Positions 17,090 to 26,022 are shown, counted from the stretch's first letter. The stretch is 45,396 nucleotides of DNA from Pseudomonadota bacterium (GCA_021792335.1 JAJYUW010000005.1:1-45396); one strand, 5' to 3'. Program-made: numbers and translations. The notes: generated by a model not told the origin, from the sequence alone.

Positions 17090-17581
17090 CTAGCCCGGAT
17101 TGAGCCTGCGGGCCATTTCCTGCCAGCGTTCCAGCTTCTTCCTCATGCGCTTGTAATGCGATCCGCGCCAGTAAACCCGGCCGCAACCCGGGCAGGCCAG
17201 CAGGTCTTCCTGCGGCTGGCGCGCGTCTGGCGGCACTTGCAGGACGTGTTCCGGGGAGGCGGGCTTCAGCGGCGCGTTATCCACCAGGCAGCGGGTGAAA
17301 GCATGGCCGAGCCAATCGATGCCGAACTTTTCGCTCAATACGGACGCCTGCTCATCGAGCGAGCCGAACGGCAACTGGATGGCGTGCCCATTAGCGGCCT
17401 TGTGCTCCATCATTTTCCGATCGGCTGTCAGCAGCCAGCGCTGCCCGTCGATCGCCTCGCGCAGGATTTGCGCATCGCTGGCGGCCGGATCGGCCAGCGT
17501 GATGTCCAGCCCGGCAGCCCGCAGGTAGCGGGCCAGCCGCGCCAGCATCACGTCGCACAGGAAGCGGGGAGCGGTTTTCAT
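17090..17581 (-). CDS. Mut7-C RNase domain-containing protein (DUF82)
   Basis: 163-aa protein of the Mut7-C family, whose PIN-like fold and zinc ribbon are predicted to give an RNase. The N-terminal part has FLCDVMLARLARYLRAAGLD with the first conserved Asp, then LLTADRKMMEH with the second acidic cluster. The C-terminal ribbon ends with LACPGCGRVYWRGSHYKRM, typical of the family. The first zinc knuckle reads TRCLVDNAPL, with Asp where family members usually have a second Cys, so the ribbon has only three Cys ligands. No N-terminal ubiquitin-like domain is present. It is monocistronic; the neighbouring exported-protein gene is divergent, with a 61-bp gap. Confidence 0.85.
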   Translation of the reverse strand: MKTAPRFLCDVMLARLARYLRAAGLDITLADPAASDAQILREAIDGQRWLLTADRKMMEHKAANGHAIQLPFGSLDEQASVLSEKFGIDWLGHAFTRCLVDNAPLKPASPEHVLQVPPDARQPQEDLLACPGCGRVYWRGSHYKRMRKKLERWQEMARRLNPG

Positions 17582-17642
17582 AAGCCCAACTATAATAGAT
17601 CAAAAGGGGTTCGATTAACTTGATATCCAAAGGAGAAACATT

Positions 17643-18020
17643 ATGGTCAGGAAATTATGGTTATTGCCGCTCACCGCAGGCATTGCGGCTTTGTCACCGG
17701 CTGTTTTCGGCGAGGAGCCGGCGCAGATTCGCCAGCAGGAGCAGGCTCGCCAGCAGGAGCAGATTTACGGCTCGCAGTTGATGACGCCGGAAGAGCGCAC
17801 GGCATACCGTGCCAGAATGCGTGCGGCGAAAACCCAGGAAGAGCGGGAAAGAATCCGTGCCGAACACCACGAGCAGATGAAAATGCGCGCCAAGGAGAAA
17901 GGCGTTACCCTGCCGGATATGCCGCCCGCGATGGGTGGCGGCATGGGGCCGGGTGGCGGCGGAATGGGACCCGGAGGCGGGATGGGTGGTGGTATGGGCG
18001 GCGGGGGGCGCGGCCGTTAG
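17643..18020 (+). CDS. Exported Gln/Glu- and Gly/Met-rich hypothetical protein
   Basis: 125 aa with a clear signal peptide (MVRKLWLLPLTAGIAALSPAVFG). A short repeat IRQQEQARQQEQ follows, then a charged helical block (LMTPEERTAYRARMRAAKTQEERERIRAEHHEQMKMRAKEKG) and a C-terminal tail of GGGMGPGGG-type repeats ending GRGR. The middle block (LMTxEERxxYRxRMRxAKTxEERExIRAEHHxxM) recurs in many proteobacterial periplasmic proteins of unknown function and looks like a LTXXQ-style helical hairpin. The RBS AAGGAG lies 8 bp before ATG. The Met/His content could bind metal, but this is a guess. Confidence 0.7.
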   Translation: MVRKLWLLPLTAGIAALSPAVFGEEPAQIRQQEQARQQEQIYGSQLMTPEERTAYRARMRAAKTQEERERIRAEHHEQMKMRAKEKGVTLPDMPPAMGGGMGPGGGGMGPGGGMGGGMGGGGRGR

Positions 18021-18127
18021 TTTGCCGAATTAAGCAGCGTGCCGCCTGAGCGGGCATCAATAGCCAGACCTGCCGGGCTTGCCGCCAAGCCGTATCGGCG
18101 GGCAGACTGCCAGGTACGAGAAATCTC

Positions 18128-18589
18128 CTAATGCCGCCCGGTGCTGCCAAATCCACCGGCACCCCGCTCGCTTTCCTCGAAGTCTTCCACTACCTTGAAA
18201 TCGGCATGGATCACCGGCACGATCACCATCTGTGCAATGCGCTCCAGCGGGTTGAGGATGAAAGGAGTGTGGCCGCGGTTCCAGCAGGAAACGAAGAGCT
18301 GGCCCTGGTAGTCGGAGTCGATCAGGCCGACCAGGTTGCCGAGCACGATGCCGTGTTTGTGGCCCAGGCCTGAGCGCGGCAGGATCATCGCCGCCATGCC
18401 GGGATCGCGCAGGTGGATGGCGATGCCGGTGGGGATCAGTTCGGTGTGGCCGGGGTGGATGGTCATGACGTGCTCGATGCAGGCCCTGAGGTCGAGGCCC
18501 GCCGCGCCGGGGGTGGCATAGCTGGGGGGATGCTGCTTGAGCCGGTCGTCGAGGATTTTGACGTCGACGGTTTTCAGCGTTTTTTTCAT
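18128..18589 (-). CDS. dut: Deoxyuridine 5'-triphosphate nucleotidohydrolase (dUTPase)
   Basis: Hydrolyses dUTP to dUMP and PPi, keeping uracil out of DNA and supplying dTMP synthesis; a homotrimeric cytoplasmic enzyme. All five trimeric dUTPase motifs are present: [11 protein letters not shown] (I), [11 protein letters not shown] (II), [15 protein letters not shown] (III, catalytic Asp), [14 protein letters not shown] (IV) and [12 protein letters not shown] (V). Length is 153 aa from the ATG at 18589; the extra Met in the track is an upstream TTG. The ATG shares one base with the coaBC stop codon (TGATG), so the two genes form a coupled coaBC-dut operon, the standard order. Confidence 0.97.
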   Translation of the reverse strand: MKKTLKTVDVKILDDRLKQHPPSYATPGAAGLDLRACIEHVMTIHPGHTELIPTGIAIHLRDPGMAAMILPRSGLGHKHGIVLGNLVGLIDSDYQGQLFVSCWNRGHTPFILNPLERIAQMVIVPVIHADFKVVEDFEESERGAGGFGSTGRH

Positions 18590-19785
18590 CAACCTTTTCC
18601 CTTCTGGTAAAGCTTGGCGACACGCTCGATCAGTTGGCGCGCCAGCACGATTTTTGGCGCACGCGGCAGCGGGTGGGCGCCGTCATCGTCGAACAGGATC
18701 AGTTCGTTGTCTTCGTGGCCGATGGCATCCTGCACCAGGTTGGCGGCCAATAAAGGTAAATTTTTCCGGCGCCGCTTGGTTTCGGCGAATTCGTAGAGGT
18801 TCTCGCTTTCCGCGGCGAAGCCGACGCAGAACGGCGGGTTGGGCAAATTCATCACGTTGGCCACGATGTCCGGGTTGGGGGCCAGTTCGAGGGTGAAGAT
18901 GTGGGCGTCTTTCTTGATCTTCTGCTCGCTCGGGTTGAGCACGTAATAGTCGGCCACCGCGGCGACGCTGATGAAAATGTCGCAGCCGGGGATTTCATTG
19001 TTGACAGCCTCGAGCATCTCCTGCGCGCTGGTGACGGAGAGGGTCTTGGCCGCTGCGGGCGGGGTCAAACAGGTCGGGCCGCTGATCAGCGTGACTTCGG
19101 CGCCGGCTTCGATGGCGGCGCGGGCGACGGCGTAGCCCATCCTGCCTGAGCTCAGGTTGGTGATGCCGCGCACCGCGTCGATCGCTTCGAAGGTCGGCCC
19201 GGCGGTGACCAGTACGCGTTGCCCTTGCAGCAGCTTGGGATGCCAGAAAGATTCGACGTCCTCGACCAGGGTCTCCGGTTCCACCATCCGCCCCATGCCG
19301 GTTTCGCCGCAGGCCTGGGGGCCGCTCGCCGGGCCGAGGATGGTTACGCCGTCGCGCTTCAGTTGGGTGACGTTGCGCTGGGTGGCGGGGTAGTCCCACA
19401 TTTCGCGGTTCATCGCCGGCGCCACCAGCATCGGGCAGGCGCGCGCCAGGCAAAGGGCGGAAAGCAGGTCGTCGGCCGCCCCGTGCGCGAGCTTGGCGAG
19501 AAAGTCGGCGCTGGCCGGTGCGATCAGCACGGCATCGGCGCCGCGCGTGGCCTCGATATGGGCCATGCCGTTGCCACCCTGGCCGTCCCACAGATCGCTC
19601 AGCACCGGCCTGCCGGACAGCGCCTGGAAGGTGGCCGGGGCGACGAAGTGGCGCGCGGCTTCGGTCATGACCACCTGCACGTCGATGTCATTCTTCACCA
19701 GCAGACGCGTGAGTTCCGCCGCCTTGTAGGCGGCAACGCCGCCGGTGACACCGAGAACTAGCCGTTTTTTCGCATAATCAGTCAT
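18589..19785 (-). CDS. coaBC: Bifunctional phosphopantothenoylcysteine decarboxylase/phosphopantothenate-cysteine ligase
   Basis: Catalyses two consecutive steps of coenzyme A synthesis. The N-terminal CoaC flavoprotein domain (about 1-190) has [21 protein letters not shown], the His-bearing [25 protein letters not shown], the [14 protein letters not shown] motif and the catalytic-flap Cys in [13 protein letters not shown]. The C-terminal CoaB domain begins [31 protein letters not shown], the CTP-binding and dimer motif, and continues with [13 protein letters not shown] and CVGFAAESE. Length 398 aa is normal. It is divergent from radC with 31 bp between start codons, so the promoters overlap. 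dut follows with a one-base overlap. Confidence 0.97.
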   Translation of the reverse strand: MTDYAKKRLVLGVTGGVAAYKAAELTRLLVKNDIDVQVVMTEAARHFVAPATFQALSGRPVLSDLWDGQGGNGMAHIEATRGADAVLIAPASADFLAKLAHGAADDLLSALCLARACPMLVAPAMNREMWDYPATQRNVTQLKRDGVTILGPASGPQACGETGMGRMVEPETLVEDVESFWHPKLLQGQRVLVTAGPTFEAIDAVRGITNLSSGRMGYAVARAAIEAGAEVTLISGPTCLTPPAAAKTLSVTSAQEMLEAVNNEIPGCDIFISVAAVADYYVLNPSEQKIKKDAHIFTLELAPNPDIVANVMNLPNPPFCVGFAAESENLYEFAETKRRRKNLPLLAANLVQDAIGHEDNELILFDDDGAHPLPRAPKIVLARQLIERVAKLYQKGKG

Positions 19786-19816
19786 AATCCGATCATTCTA
19801 CTAAATTAAATATGTC

Positions 19817-20491
19817 ATGGCGATTACCGATTGGCCCGAAGACGAACGACCCCGCGAGAAGCTGCTCAAGAAGGGCGCGGCCAGCCTGTCGGAGGCGGAG
19901 CTGCTGGCGATTTTCCTGCGCACCGGCATGGCCGGCAAGAGCGCGGTAGACCTGGCGCGGGAGCTGCTCGGACGCTTTGGCAGCCTGGCCGCGCTGTTCG
20001 CCGCCGGGGAAAAGGAATTCTGTCAGACCCCCGGCATGGGCGCGGCGAAATATGCGCAGTTGCAGGCTGTGCTGGAAATGGCGCGGCGCGCGCTGGGCGA
20101 GGAGATCGCGCAGCGCGACGCCCTGTCCTCGCCGCAAGCCGTGCGGGATTATTTGAGGCTCAGGCTGCAGGGGCTGCCCCATGAAATATTCATGGCCCTG
20201 TTTCTGGATGCGCAAAACCGCGTGGTCGCCAGCGAGGAGCTGTTCCGCGGCACCCTCACCCAGACCAGCGTCTATCCGCGCGAAGTGCTCAAGCGCGCCC
20301 TGCACCACAACGCTGCCGCACTGATACTGGCACACAACCATCCTTCCGGCGTGGCGGAGCCGAGCCATGCCGACCAGTCGCTGACCCAGTCTTTGAAGAA
20401 TGCCCTGGCGCTGGTGGATGTCCGGGTGCTTGACCATTTTATCGTTGCCGGAAGCGGTTTCCTGTCTTTTGCAGAGCGTGGATTGCTGTAG
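19817..20491 (+). CDS. radC: RadC family JAB-domain protein
   Basis: 224-aa protein with an N-terminal helix-hairpin-helix-like region ([40 protein letters not shown]) and a C-terminal JAB/MPN+ domain. The metal site is intact: upstream Glu in [23 protein letters not shown] and H-x-H-x7-D as [14 protein letters not shown]. The historical DNA-repair label is weak; the biochemical role of this family is still unsettled. Its position before rpmB-rpmG is common in beta- and gammaproteobacteria. The start ATG at 19817 is the only sensible one. Confidence 0.93.
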   Translation: MAITDWPEDERPREKLLKKGAASLSEAELLAIFLRTGMAGKSAVDLARELLGRFGSLAALFAAGEKEFCQTPGMGAAKYAQLQAVLEMARRALGEEIAQRDALSSPQAVRDYLRLRLQGLPHEIFMALFLDAQNRVVASEELFRGTLTQTSVYPREVLKRALHHNAAALILAHNHPSGVAEPSHADQSLTQSLKNALALVDVRVLDHFIVAGSGFLSFAERGLL

Positions 20492-20508
20492 GGGTATGTA
20501 AGTTTGTC

Positions 20509-20538
20509 TTGAGTTGTCCGGGCAAAATATGGTATAAA
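20509..20538 (+). promoter_or_regulatory. Probable sigma-70 promoter of rpmB-rpmG
   Basis: TTGAGT (20509-20514) and TATAAA (20533-20538) are separated by 18 bp, about 45 bp before the rpmB start codon. Confidence 0.45.
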
Positions 20539-20581
20539 TCGCGTTTTTCGCAATTCTATATTCTATTTCTGGAGCAATACC

Positions 20582-20818
20582 ATGGCCCGCGTATGCATGA
20601 TTACCGGCAAGAAGCCGATGTCGGGGAACAACGTCTCCCACGCCAATAACAGGACCAAGCGCCGCTTCCTGCCGAACCTGCAAAACCGCAAGTTCTGGGT
20701 GGAAAGCGAGAACCGCTGGGTGAGCATGCGTCTTTCGAACGCTGCCCTCCGCACCATAGACAAGAACGGCATCGACGCCGTGCTGGCCGAGCTGCGCGCT
20801 CGCGGCGAACGCATTTAA
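20582..20818 (+). CDS. rpmB: 50S ribosomal protein L28
   Basis: 78-aa ribosomal protein beginning [34 protein letters not shown], the classical L28 signature. The conserved [29 protein letters not shown] end is present. The RBS GGAG lies 7 bp upstream. It is followed by rpmG after 11 bp. Confidence 0.98.
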   Translation: MARVCMITGKKPMSGNNVSHANNRTKRRFLPNLQNRKFWVESENRWVSMRLSNAALRTIDKNGIDAVLAELRARGERI

Positions 20819-20829
20819 GGAGCTGAAAA

Positions 20830-20997
20830 ATGGCAAAAGGCGGACGCGAGAAAATCAAGCTGGAATCCACTGCTGGAACCGGCCACTTTTACACAACCGA
20901 CAAGAACAAACGTACCATGCCGGAAAAAATGCTGATCAAGAAATTTGATCCGGTGGCACGCAAGCACGTGGACTACAAGGAAACCAAGCTGAAATAA
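20830..20997 (+). CDS. rpmG: 50S ribosomal protein L33 (not in ORF track)
   Basis: 55 codons starting [20 protein letters not shown] and ending VDYKETKLK. This is the zinc-independent (Cys-free) form of L33. The ribosome site AAGGAG lies just upstream. It was missed by the track only because of its length. It is the last chromosomal-type gene before the conjugation module. Confidence 0.97.
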   Translation: MAKGGREKIKLESTAGTGHFYTTDKNKRTMPEKMLIKKFDPVARKHVDYKETKLK

Positions 20998-21315
20998 GCG
21001 GTTTCCCGGCATTGCGCGATAAAAAATGTCCGCTGTCAAGACTTTTTTGATGGCGGGCATGACGCGAGAAACCTATATACAGCAACAGTTTAGGGTATTT
21101 CCTGACGCCTTCAGCCCACTATGGATTTGTAGGCTGGGGGCCACATAGGAGCCTTGCGGTTGCGGGTCTTGGCGTGCCAGGGCGGGCAACACGGATGAGA
21201 GCATCGGCCGCTTCCTCCGTAATCATATGCGACCAATACATAAGGCTGATCCCCAAAATGCGAACGCGCAGTTCGGAGACTGCGCGTTCAAGGGTGCTTT
21301 GGACTGTGACTTTGC
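20998..21315. other. Junction between rpmG and the conjugation module
   Basis: No confident gene. An open minus-strand frame (LERAVSELRVRILGISLMYWSHMITEEAADALIRVARP...) crosses it but lacks a good start and may be chance. ATAAAAAA at 21019-21026, read as TTTTTTAT on the other strand, resembles the T-rich 8-bp attachment sites I recall for Tn4371-like elements. This is a weak candidate for the element end. Confidence 0.3.
21262..21289. repeat. Perfect 11-bp hairpin near the end of the conjugation module
   Basis: GAACGCGCAGT and ACTGCGCGTTC flank a 6-nt loop. There is no adjacent T run, so it is a weak terminator candidate. It lies just past the DUF2274 gene, the last gene of the trb operon, and could be a transcript-end or element-end structure. 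Confidence 0.6.
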
Positions 21316-21585
21316 CTATGGAGGTGTTGCTTCCCGCTGAGGTAACTTCTGCGGCGTCGGCTTTGATGCGTCCCTTTTCTTGAATCCCCGATCTCCAGCC
21401 ATGAACGCATCCAGCATGTGCGGAATCAACGCCACCGCATCCACTGTTTCGCCGTAGGCCTGGGCGTGCAGCGCCGCATAGTGGTCGAGGTCGGCCTTCA
21501 AGCTGGCCGGGCAAGCAAAGGTCAGCTTGACGCTTTCAGTCTTTGGGAGCGGACCGAGGCGAAGTTTTGCGGTGGATGCGCTCAT
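21316..21585 (-). CDS. DUF2274 domain-containing protein
   Basis: 89-aa protein, usually the last gene of ICE-type trb operons. It begins MSASTAKLRLGPLPKTESVKLTFACPASLKADLDHYAALHAQAYGETVDAVALIPHMLDAFMAGDRGFKK, the conserved core of the family. The layout, a short beta-strand followed by two helices, recalls ribbon-helix-helix proteins, but the function is unknown. Its ATG overlaps the trbI stop codon (ATGA), so it is translated with trbI. The C-terminal 20 residues are polar and probably disordered. Confidence 0.85.
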   Translation of the reverse strand: MSASTAKLRLGPLPKTESVKLTFACPASLKADLDHYAALHAQAYGETVDAVALIPHMLDAFMAGDRGFKKRDASKPTPQKLPQREATPP

Positions 21586-22892
21586 CGTGACGTACCCCTG
21601 TTGAAAAAAAGTGGCTGATACGGTCGCAACACCAGATCCCGGTTGACGATGACGCGCACTGGCAGGCCGGGTCGCTCAGTCAGCGTCGGTTGGATATTCA
21701 TGTTGCGCCGGGTCATCTCCTGGCCCGCCTGGTTCACGGAGTCTTTCAGGCTGTCGCGCCCGGCGATGATCACGCGGTCGCCACCATTGCGATTCTCCGG
21801 CGCGGCCAGTTCGGCACCGACGCCCAGCAAGGTGGTCAGCGCAGCACCGGCAAAGACACGATCCCAATGCCAGTCAACGCCATCCTCTAGGCCCGCATAG
21901 CCGGCCGGATCGGTGCCGACCAGTTTGTCCAACTGGAAGGATGACGTATCCGGCAGGATGACCCGATTCCACACCACCTGCACGCGGCTCTGCCCATAGC
22001 TCACCTGGCTGTTGTATTTGCCCAGCAAGCGCGAGCCTTGCGGGATCAGCATGTACTTGCCGGTGGCCGTGTCGTAGACCGGCTCCGTCACCGTGGCGAT
22101 CACATCGCCCGGCAGGTCAGACTTGATGCCCGTCACCAGCGCGGCGGCGATGACCGTGCCGGCCATGACCTGATACGGCGATGCGGGCATTTGCAGATTG
22201 CCGGAATTGCGGGTTTCCGTAGAACCGGTTTTGGACAGAAACGCCTCCTTCTGTTCTTGCCGGTTCTGCACCGCCGTGGGATCAGCGGACTGCGCTACTG
22301 TCGAGGCTGGGCCAGCGGCCATCGGATCGAAGGCGGCATTCGCGGCCAGCGCTATGGCCGCAGGAAAAGCCTGCGGCTGCGCAGAAGCGGCCCCCTTTTG
22401 ACCGCCGGAGCGGAAGAACACTGACGAAGCCGCCGCTTCCTCGGCCTGCTTCAAACGCGCCAGGCGCTCGGCCTCGGCTGGATCATGGCCGGGCTGCGGG
22501 TAGCCATAACCCTGCGCCTGTTGCTCGGCCTTGTGGATCGGTCCACCCAAGTCACCCGGCAGCGGCGCGCCAAGCTGCTGTACCGCAGGCGGCAAGGTCG
22601 GCGGCAGTTTGGAGTAGTCGGCCGGCAGTCGGTCGAGCCCCTCGGAACGCGACACGCGATCGACGTTGTACAACTCCGCCGGCACGGCATTGCCACGGCG
22701 CTGCGTCGATTGCAGCGACCAGAGGGTGCCGCCGAGCACAGCAGTCGCCAATCCTCCAGCAAGGACGGCCAGCATGCGCCGGTTCAGGCGCGTAACTGGA
22801 CGCGGCTGGGAGCGCAGCGTCACGTTTTCCGGAGCCACCTTGGGCGGCACGTCTGGCACCGGAGTGTCAGGGGCATTGTTCGCTTGGCTCAT
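21582..22892 (-). CDS. trbI: Conjugal transfer protein TrbI (VirB10 family)
   Basis: Bitopic envelope-spanning protein of the type IV secretion core complex, 436 aa. A cytoplasmic N-terminus is followed by one membrane helix (LAVLAGGLATAVLGGTLWSLQ, about residues 43-63) and a Pro/Gln-rich periplasmic linker. The VirB10 C-terminal barrel domain follows: YQVMAGTVIAAALVTGIKSDLPGDVIATVTEPVYDTATGKYMLIPQGSRLLGKYNSQVSYGQSRVQVVWNRVILPD. It ends with LPVRVIVNRDLVLRPYQP. The RBS GGAGG lies 9 bp before ATG. It begins 2 bp after the trbG stop and overlaps DUF2274. Confidence 0.95.
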   Translation of the reverse strand: MSQANNAPDTPVPDVPPKVAPENVTLRSQPRPVTRLNRRMLAVLAGGLATAVLGGTLWSLQSTQRRGNAVPAELYNVDRVSRSEGLDRLPADYSKLPPTLPPAVQQLGAPLPGDLGGPIHKAEQQAQGYGYPQPGHDPAEAERLARLKQAEEAAASSVFFRSGGQKGAASAQPQAFPAAIALAANAAFDPMAAGPASTVAQSADPTAVQNRQEQKEAFLSKTGSTETRNSGNLQMPASPYQVMAGTVIAAALVTGIKSDLPGDVIATVTEPVYDTATGKYMLIPQGSRLLGKYNSQVSYGQSRVQVVWNRVILPDTSSFQLDKLVGTDPAGYAGLEDGVDWHWDRVFAGAALTTLLGVGAELAAPENRNGGDRVIIAGRDSLKDSVNQAGQEMTRRNMNIQPTLTERPGLPVRVIVNRDLVLRPYQPLFFNRGTSR

Positions 22893-22894
22893 GG

Positions 22895-23908
22895 TCAGTT
22901 CCTCCGCGTCCCGCTCACAATCCCGTCTGTGCGTTCAATATGCACCACGTCGCCTTTGTCCGCGCCAAGGCGAAGTTCGGCCGCGCCGAACAGCCGATCC
23001 ACGATGTAGTACGGTGAACGGAAACGGTAGTTCACGAGTTGGCCGTCCCCCTGCGCGCCGATGACGAACAGCGGCGGCAACTCGCCCTGCGCAATGCCGC
23101 CGGGGAACTGGATATAGACCTTCTCGCCATCGTCGAAGGCGCGCAGCGGTTTCCAGGGCGGATTGCTGCCGGTAATCGCGTAGCGAAACCGGATCTTCTC
23201 AAGGGACAGCCCCGCATCGACTGGCGCGGCAACCTGTGCCGCCTGTGCCTGGCGTTGCAAGGCCAGCATGCGGTCTTTCGGATAGTCCCAGGATACGGAA
23301 GCCATCCATGCCTTTTCGGTCGAGGTCAGCTCAATCAGGTAGGTGCGACGGTTGGTGGTCACAACCAGATTGGTCTTGAGACCGCTGCGCGTAGGTTTAA
23401 CCAGCACGCTCACGCGCAGGTCGGCACCCGTACCGCTGGACGTGTCGCCCACGATCCAGCGCACGGTATCTCCGGCCGCAACCGTCACCAGTTCCTCGCC
23501 GGGTTGAAGGGAAACGACCGTCACCCGGCCCGGACTGGCATAGACCTGGTACAGCGCACCATCGGTGAACGGCCACACCTGGATCGCATTGACGTAACCC
23601 TCACGGGTGGGCGCGATACGCGCCTCCTGATTGGCACGGAATACGCGCAGCTTCTCGTCGGCGGATTCTGGCGTGGACTTTTCATCAGCCAGCCCCGGCA
23701 ACGGCTTCAACTGCTCGGGCAATGGCAAAGGCTGCGAAACGGTCACCACTTCGACTGGCTTGGGCGGTTCCGGCAAAGGCTGCGCCTGCACCGCCTCATC
23801 CAGCGTGATGGTGGGCGGCGGCTTGCCCTGCGTAGCGCAGCCCGAGAGTGTCATGGATGTGGCCACCAGCAGGGACAGAAATACGTCAATGCGTAAAGTC
23901 GGTTTCAT
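22895..23908 (-). CDS. trbG: P-type conjugative transfer lipoprotein TrbG (VirB9 family)
   Basis: Outer-membrane/periplasmic subunit of the mating channel, 337 aa from the ATG at 23908, which has AAGGAG 9 bp upstream. The track ORF reaching to 24469 is an artefact of an open frame inside trbF. The N-terminus is a lipoprotein signal (LVATSMTLSGCATQ) and is followed by a Pro-rich stretch (LPEPPKPVEVVTVSQPLPLPEQLKPLPG). VirB9 beta-domain features include NAIQVWPFTDGALYQVYASPGRVTVVSLQPGEEL, GDTVRWIVGDTSSG, LVVTTNRRTYLIELTST and RFRYAITGSNPPWKPLRAFDDGEKVYIQFP. Its start overlaps the trbF stop (ATGA). Confidence 0.95.
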   Translation of the reverse strand: MKPTLRIDVFLSLLVATSMTLSGCATQGKPPPTITLDEAVQAQPLPEPPKPVEVVTVSQPLPLPEQLKPLPGLADEKSTPESADEKLRVFRANQEARIAPTREGYVNAIQVWPFTDGALYQVYASPGRVTVVSLQPGEELVTVAAGDTVRWIVGDTSSGTGADLRVSVLVKPTRSGLKTNLVVTTNRRTYLIELTSTEKAWMASVSWDYPKDRMLALQRQAQAAQVAAPVDAGLSLEKIRFRYAITGSNPPWKPLRAFDDGEKVYIQFPGGIAQGELPPLFVIGAQGDGQLVNYRFRSPYYIVDRLFGAAELRLGADKGDVVHIERTDGIVSGTRRN

Positions 23909-24609
23909 GGTTTGGCTCCTTCGGAAGAATCGAGTTCGCGGCTCCACGACAGACCATTGACGTAGATGCCCAGCGGATTGCGGCGCAGCTTTTCTTCGGT
24001 GCGTGGCGCTTGCAGCACGATGGACACAACCGCCGTCCAGCGCTCCAGTCCAGCGGCTGCGCCGTTGACATAGCGGCGCTCCGTCCAGCGCACGTTGAAC
24101 GACGCATCGCTGGCGCGCACGATGCTGGTGATCTGCACCGTCACCGACTCTTTGCCGACACGCGCGAACGGATCGTTGGTCCGCGCGTAGTCGTTGAGCA
24201 CCGCCGCGCCGCGGTCGGTGGTGTAGTCGTAGGCATCGAGCCAGTTCTGGCGCACGACGATGGGGTCGATGGACAGCGAACGCACCAGCGTGATGAAGCG
24301 CCCCAGGTGATGCGCCGTCTGCGCATCGTTGGGCTTGTACGGCGTGGCGGCTTCGCCGACAGCGCGCACTTGCCCGGCACTGTCCACCTCCACCACAAAG
24401 GGCGTGACGATGGACTGCGCCGAGCGCCAGACCAGGCCGCCAGCCATCAACAGCGCCAGCATCAAACAACCGAAAGCCATCAGCCGCCAGTTCTTTGCCT
24501 GCACGCGGGCCGAGCCGATACGGTCATCCCAGACCTGTTCAGCGGATTGATACGGGGTGGCGGGCTGCGGCGTGTCCGCATAGCGCACCAGTGGGCGTTT
24601 GAATCGCAT
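23905..24609 (-). CDS. trbF: Conjugal transfer protein TrbF (VirB8 family)
   Basis: Bitopic inner-membrane assembly factor of the conjugative channel, 234 aa. The N-terminal cytoplasmic piece (RFKRPLVRYADTPQPATPYQSAEQVWDDRIGSARVQAKNWR) precedes one membrane helix (LMAFGCLMLALLMAGGLVWRS). The VirB8-like periplasmic domain follows, with TPFVVEVDSAGQVRAVGEA, HHLGRFITLVRSLSIDPIVVRQNWLDAYDYTTDRGAAVLNDYART and the C-terminal PLGIYVNGLSWSREL. These are typical TrbF motifs. It starts 12 bp after trbL and overlaps trbG by 4 bp. Confidence 0.95.
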   Translation of the reverse strand: MRFKRPLVRYADTPQPATPYQSAEQVWDDRIGSARVQAKNWRLMAFGCLMLALLMAGGLVWRSAQSIVTPFVVEVDSAGQVRAVGEAATPYKPNDAQTAHHLGRFITLVRSLSIDPIVVRQNWLDAYDYTTDRGAAVLNDYARTNDPFARVGKESVTVQITSIVRASDASFNVRWTERRYVNGAAAGLERWTAVVSIVLQAPRTEEKLRRNPLGIYVNGLSWSRELDSSEGAKP

Positions 24610-24621
24610 GAGATGTTCTCC

Positions 24622-26013
24622 TTATGAATCCGAGGGGTCGCGCAGGCTGGGGCCGCTGCCCGAGCCGCCGCCGTCTCCACCGCGCAGCGTGTGGGCGGCG
24701 GTCGAGGCGGCTTGGCTGATCTGCTGGCGGCGATGCAGGCGCTTGGCCCAGGCGGGTTGTTGGGTGTCGGCGGGTGTGGCATCGGCACCGCCTTGAGTCG
24801 CCGGGCCATTCGCAGCGCTGGCCGCACTACCAGCAGCACCAGCGCCGGATGCCGGGGCATCCGGCCGGATGGCTGCCGCAGCCCGATCCTTCATCGACCT
24901 GGCTCCGGCTGCGACCTTCTGCCCCACCGATTGCGCGCCCGTCTTGGCGACGTTGCCCAAGCCTGCAGCCGCGCCCTTGAGTCCGCCACCTGCACTAGCA
25001 GAACCGGCCTGGAATGCGGACTTCGCGCTGCTGGCGGTCGAGGCCATCGAGCGGGCACCGCTCGCGGCCATCCTTGCGGCACCCGGCGCCATACGCGCAC
25101 CGGCCGCGACGGCGCTACCAACACCCGTGGCGGCAGCACCTACGGCGACCGCTGCTCCAGCGGAACCCAAGGCCGTTCCCGCGACGGCACCTGCACCCAA
25201 TTGCGGCGCCCCGGACACCAGCCCGGTCGCAATGCCTGGCCCGAAGATCCCCAGGCCCAGCATCGCCAGTGCAGCCAGCATGATGGTCAGCGCGTAGTCA
25301 ATGGACGGGTCAGCCCCTGGAGGCGTCCGGAATTCGGCGAACAGGCCCGTGCCAATCCCCACGATGACCGCCAGCACCAGCACCTTGATGCCCGACGACA
25401 CCACGTTGCCCAACACCTTTTCAGCCAGGAACGAAGTCTTGTTCCACAGTGCAAACGGCACCAGCACGAAGCCTGCAAGCGTGGTCAGCTTGAACTCGAT
25501 CAAGGTGACAAAGAGCTGCACCGCGAGCACGAAGAAACTCACGATCAGCACCAGCCAGGCCAGGAACAACACGACGACCACGTCAATGTTCACAAACACT
25601 TCAGGGAATCCCGCCACGTCGCTGATCTGCTTCAAAATTGGCGCACCGGCGTCGATGCCGACCTTGGCCAGCCTGCCCGGCTGCAGGAACTCGGCCTGGG
25701 TGATGGCCGAGCCAGACGCTAGCAACCCCAGTCCAGAGAAAGACCGGAACACGATGCCAGCCAGCAGATTGAAGTTGCCGATGATGTAGGCGAAGGCCCC
25801 CACATACAGCACCTTCTTGATGAGTTTGCCCATGATGTCGTCGCCGCCACCGCTGGCATGGCTCATGGCCCAGAACAGTCCGGCCAGCGTCATGTCGATC
25901 ACCACCAGCGTGGCGGTCAGGAAGGCAACTTCTCCTCGCAGCAAGCCGAAACCGGAGTCGATATAGCGCGAGAAGACGTTGAGGAAATGATCAATGATGG
26001 AAACGTCGTTCAT
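24622..26013 (-). CDS. trbL: P-type conjugative transfer protein TrbL (VirB6 family)
   Basis: Polytopic inner-membrane component of the mating apparatus, 463 aa. The first about 270 residues contain five to seven hydrophobic segments (VAFLTATLVVIDMTLAGLFWAMSHASGGGDDIMGKLIKKVLYVGAFAYIIGNFNLLAGIVFRSFSGLGL is the signature N-terminus). The C-terminal part is a long Ala/Gly/Ser-rich cytoplasmic tail ending in a polar, Pro/Gln region. Such tails are variable in TrbL. Start ATG at 26013 lies 9 bp after the trbJ stop. Confidence 0.94.
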   Translation of the reverse strand: MNDVSIIDHFLNVFSRYIDSGFGLLRGEVAFLTATLVVIDMTLAGLFWAMSHASGGGDDIMGKLIKKVLYVGAFAYIIGNFNLLAGIVFRSFSGLGLLASGSAITQAEFLQPGRLAKVGIDAGAPILKQISDVAGFPEVFVNIDVVVVLFLAWLVLIVSFFVLAVQLFVTLIEFKLTTLAGFVLVPFALWNKTSFLAEKVLGNVVSSGIKVLVLAVIVGIGTGLFAEFRTPPGADPSIDYALTIMLAALAMLGLGIFGPGIATGLVSGAPQLGAGAVAGTALGSAGAAVAVGAAATGVGSAVAAGARMAPGAARMAASGARSMASTASSAKSAFQAGSASAGGGLKGAAAGLGNVAKTGAQSVGQKVAAGARSMKDRAAAAIRPDAPASGAGAAGSAASAANGPATQGGADATPADTQQPAWAKRLHRRQQISQAASTAAHTLRGGDGGGSGSGPSLRDPSDS

Positions 26014-26022
26014 GACGCCCCC

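Noticed and set aside
19793-20836. 347-aa minus-strand ORF opposite radC and rpmB
   Set aside because: Antisense shadow of two well-identified genes.
21119-21514. 131-aa minus-strand ORF after trbI
   Set aside because: Its first half is DUF2274 in the wrong frame. The second half is protein-like but has no start or ribosome site, so it is only mentioned under the junction region.
23909-24469. N-terminal extension of the trbG ORF
   Set aside because: It is an out-of-frame reading of trbF; the lipoprotein signal and ribosome site place the start at 23908.
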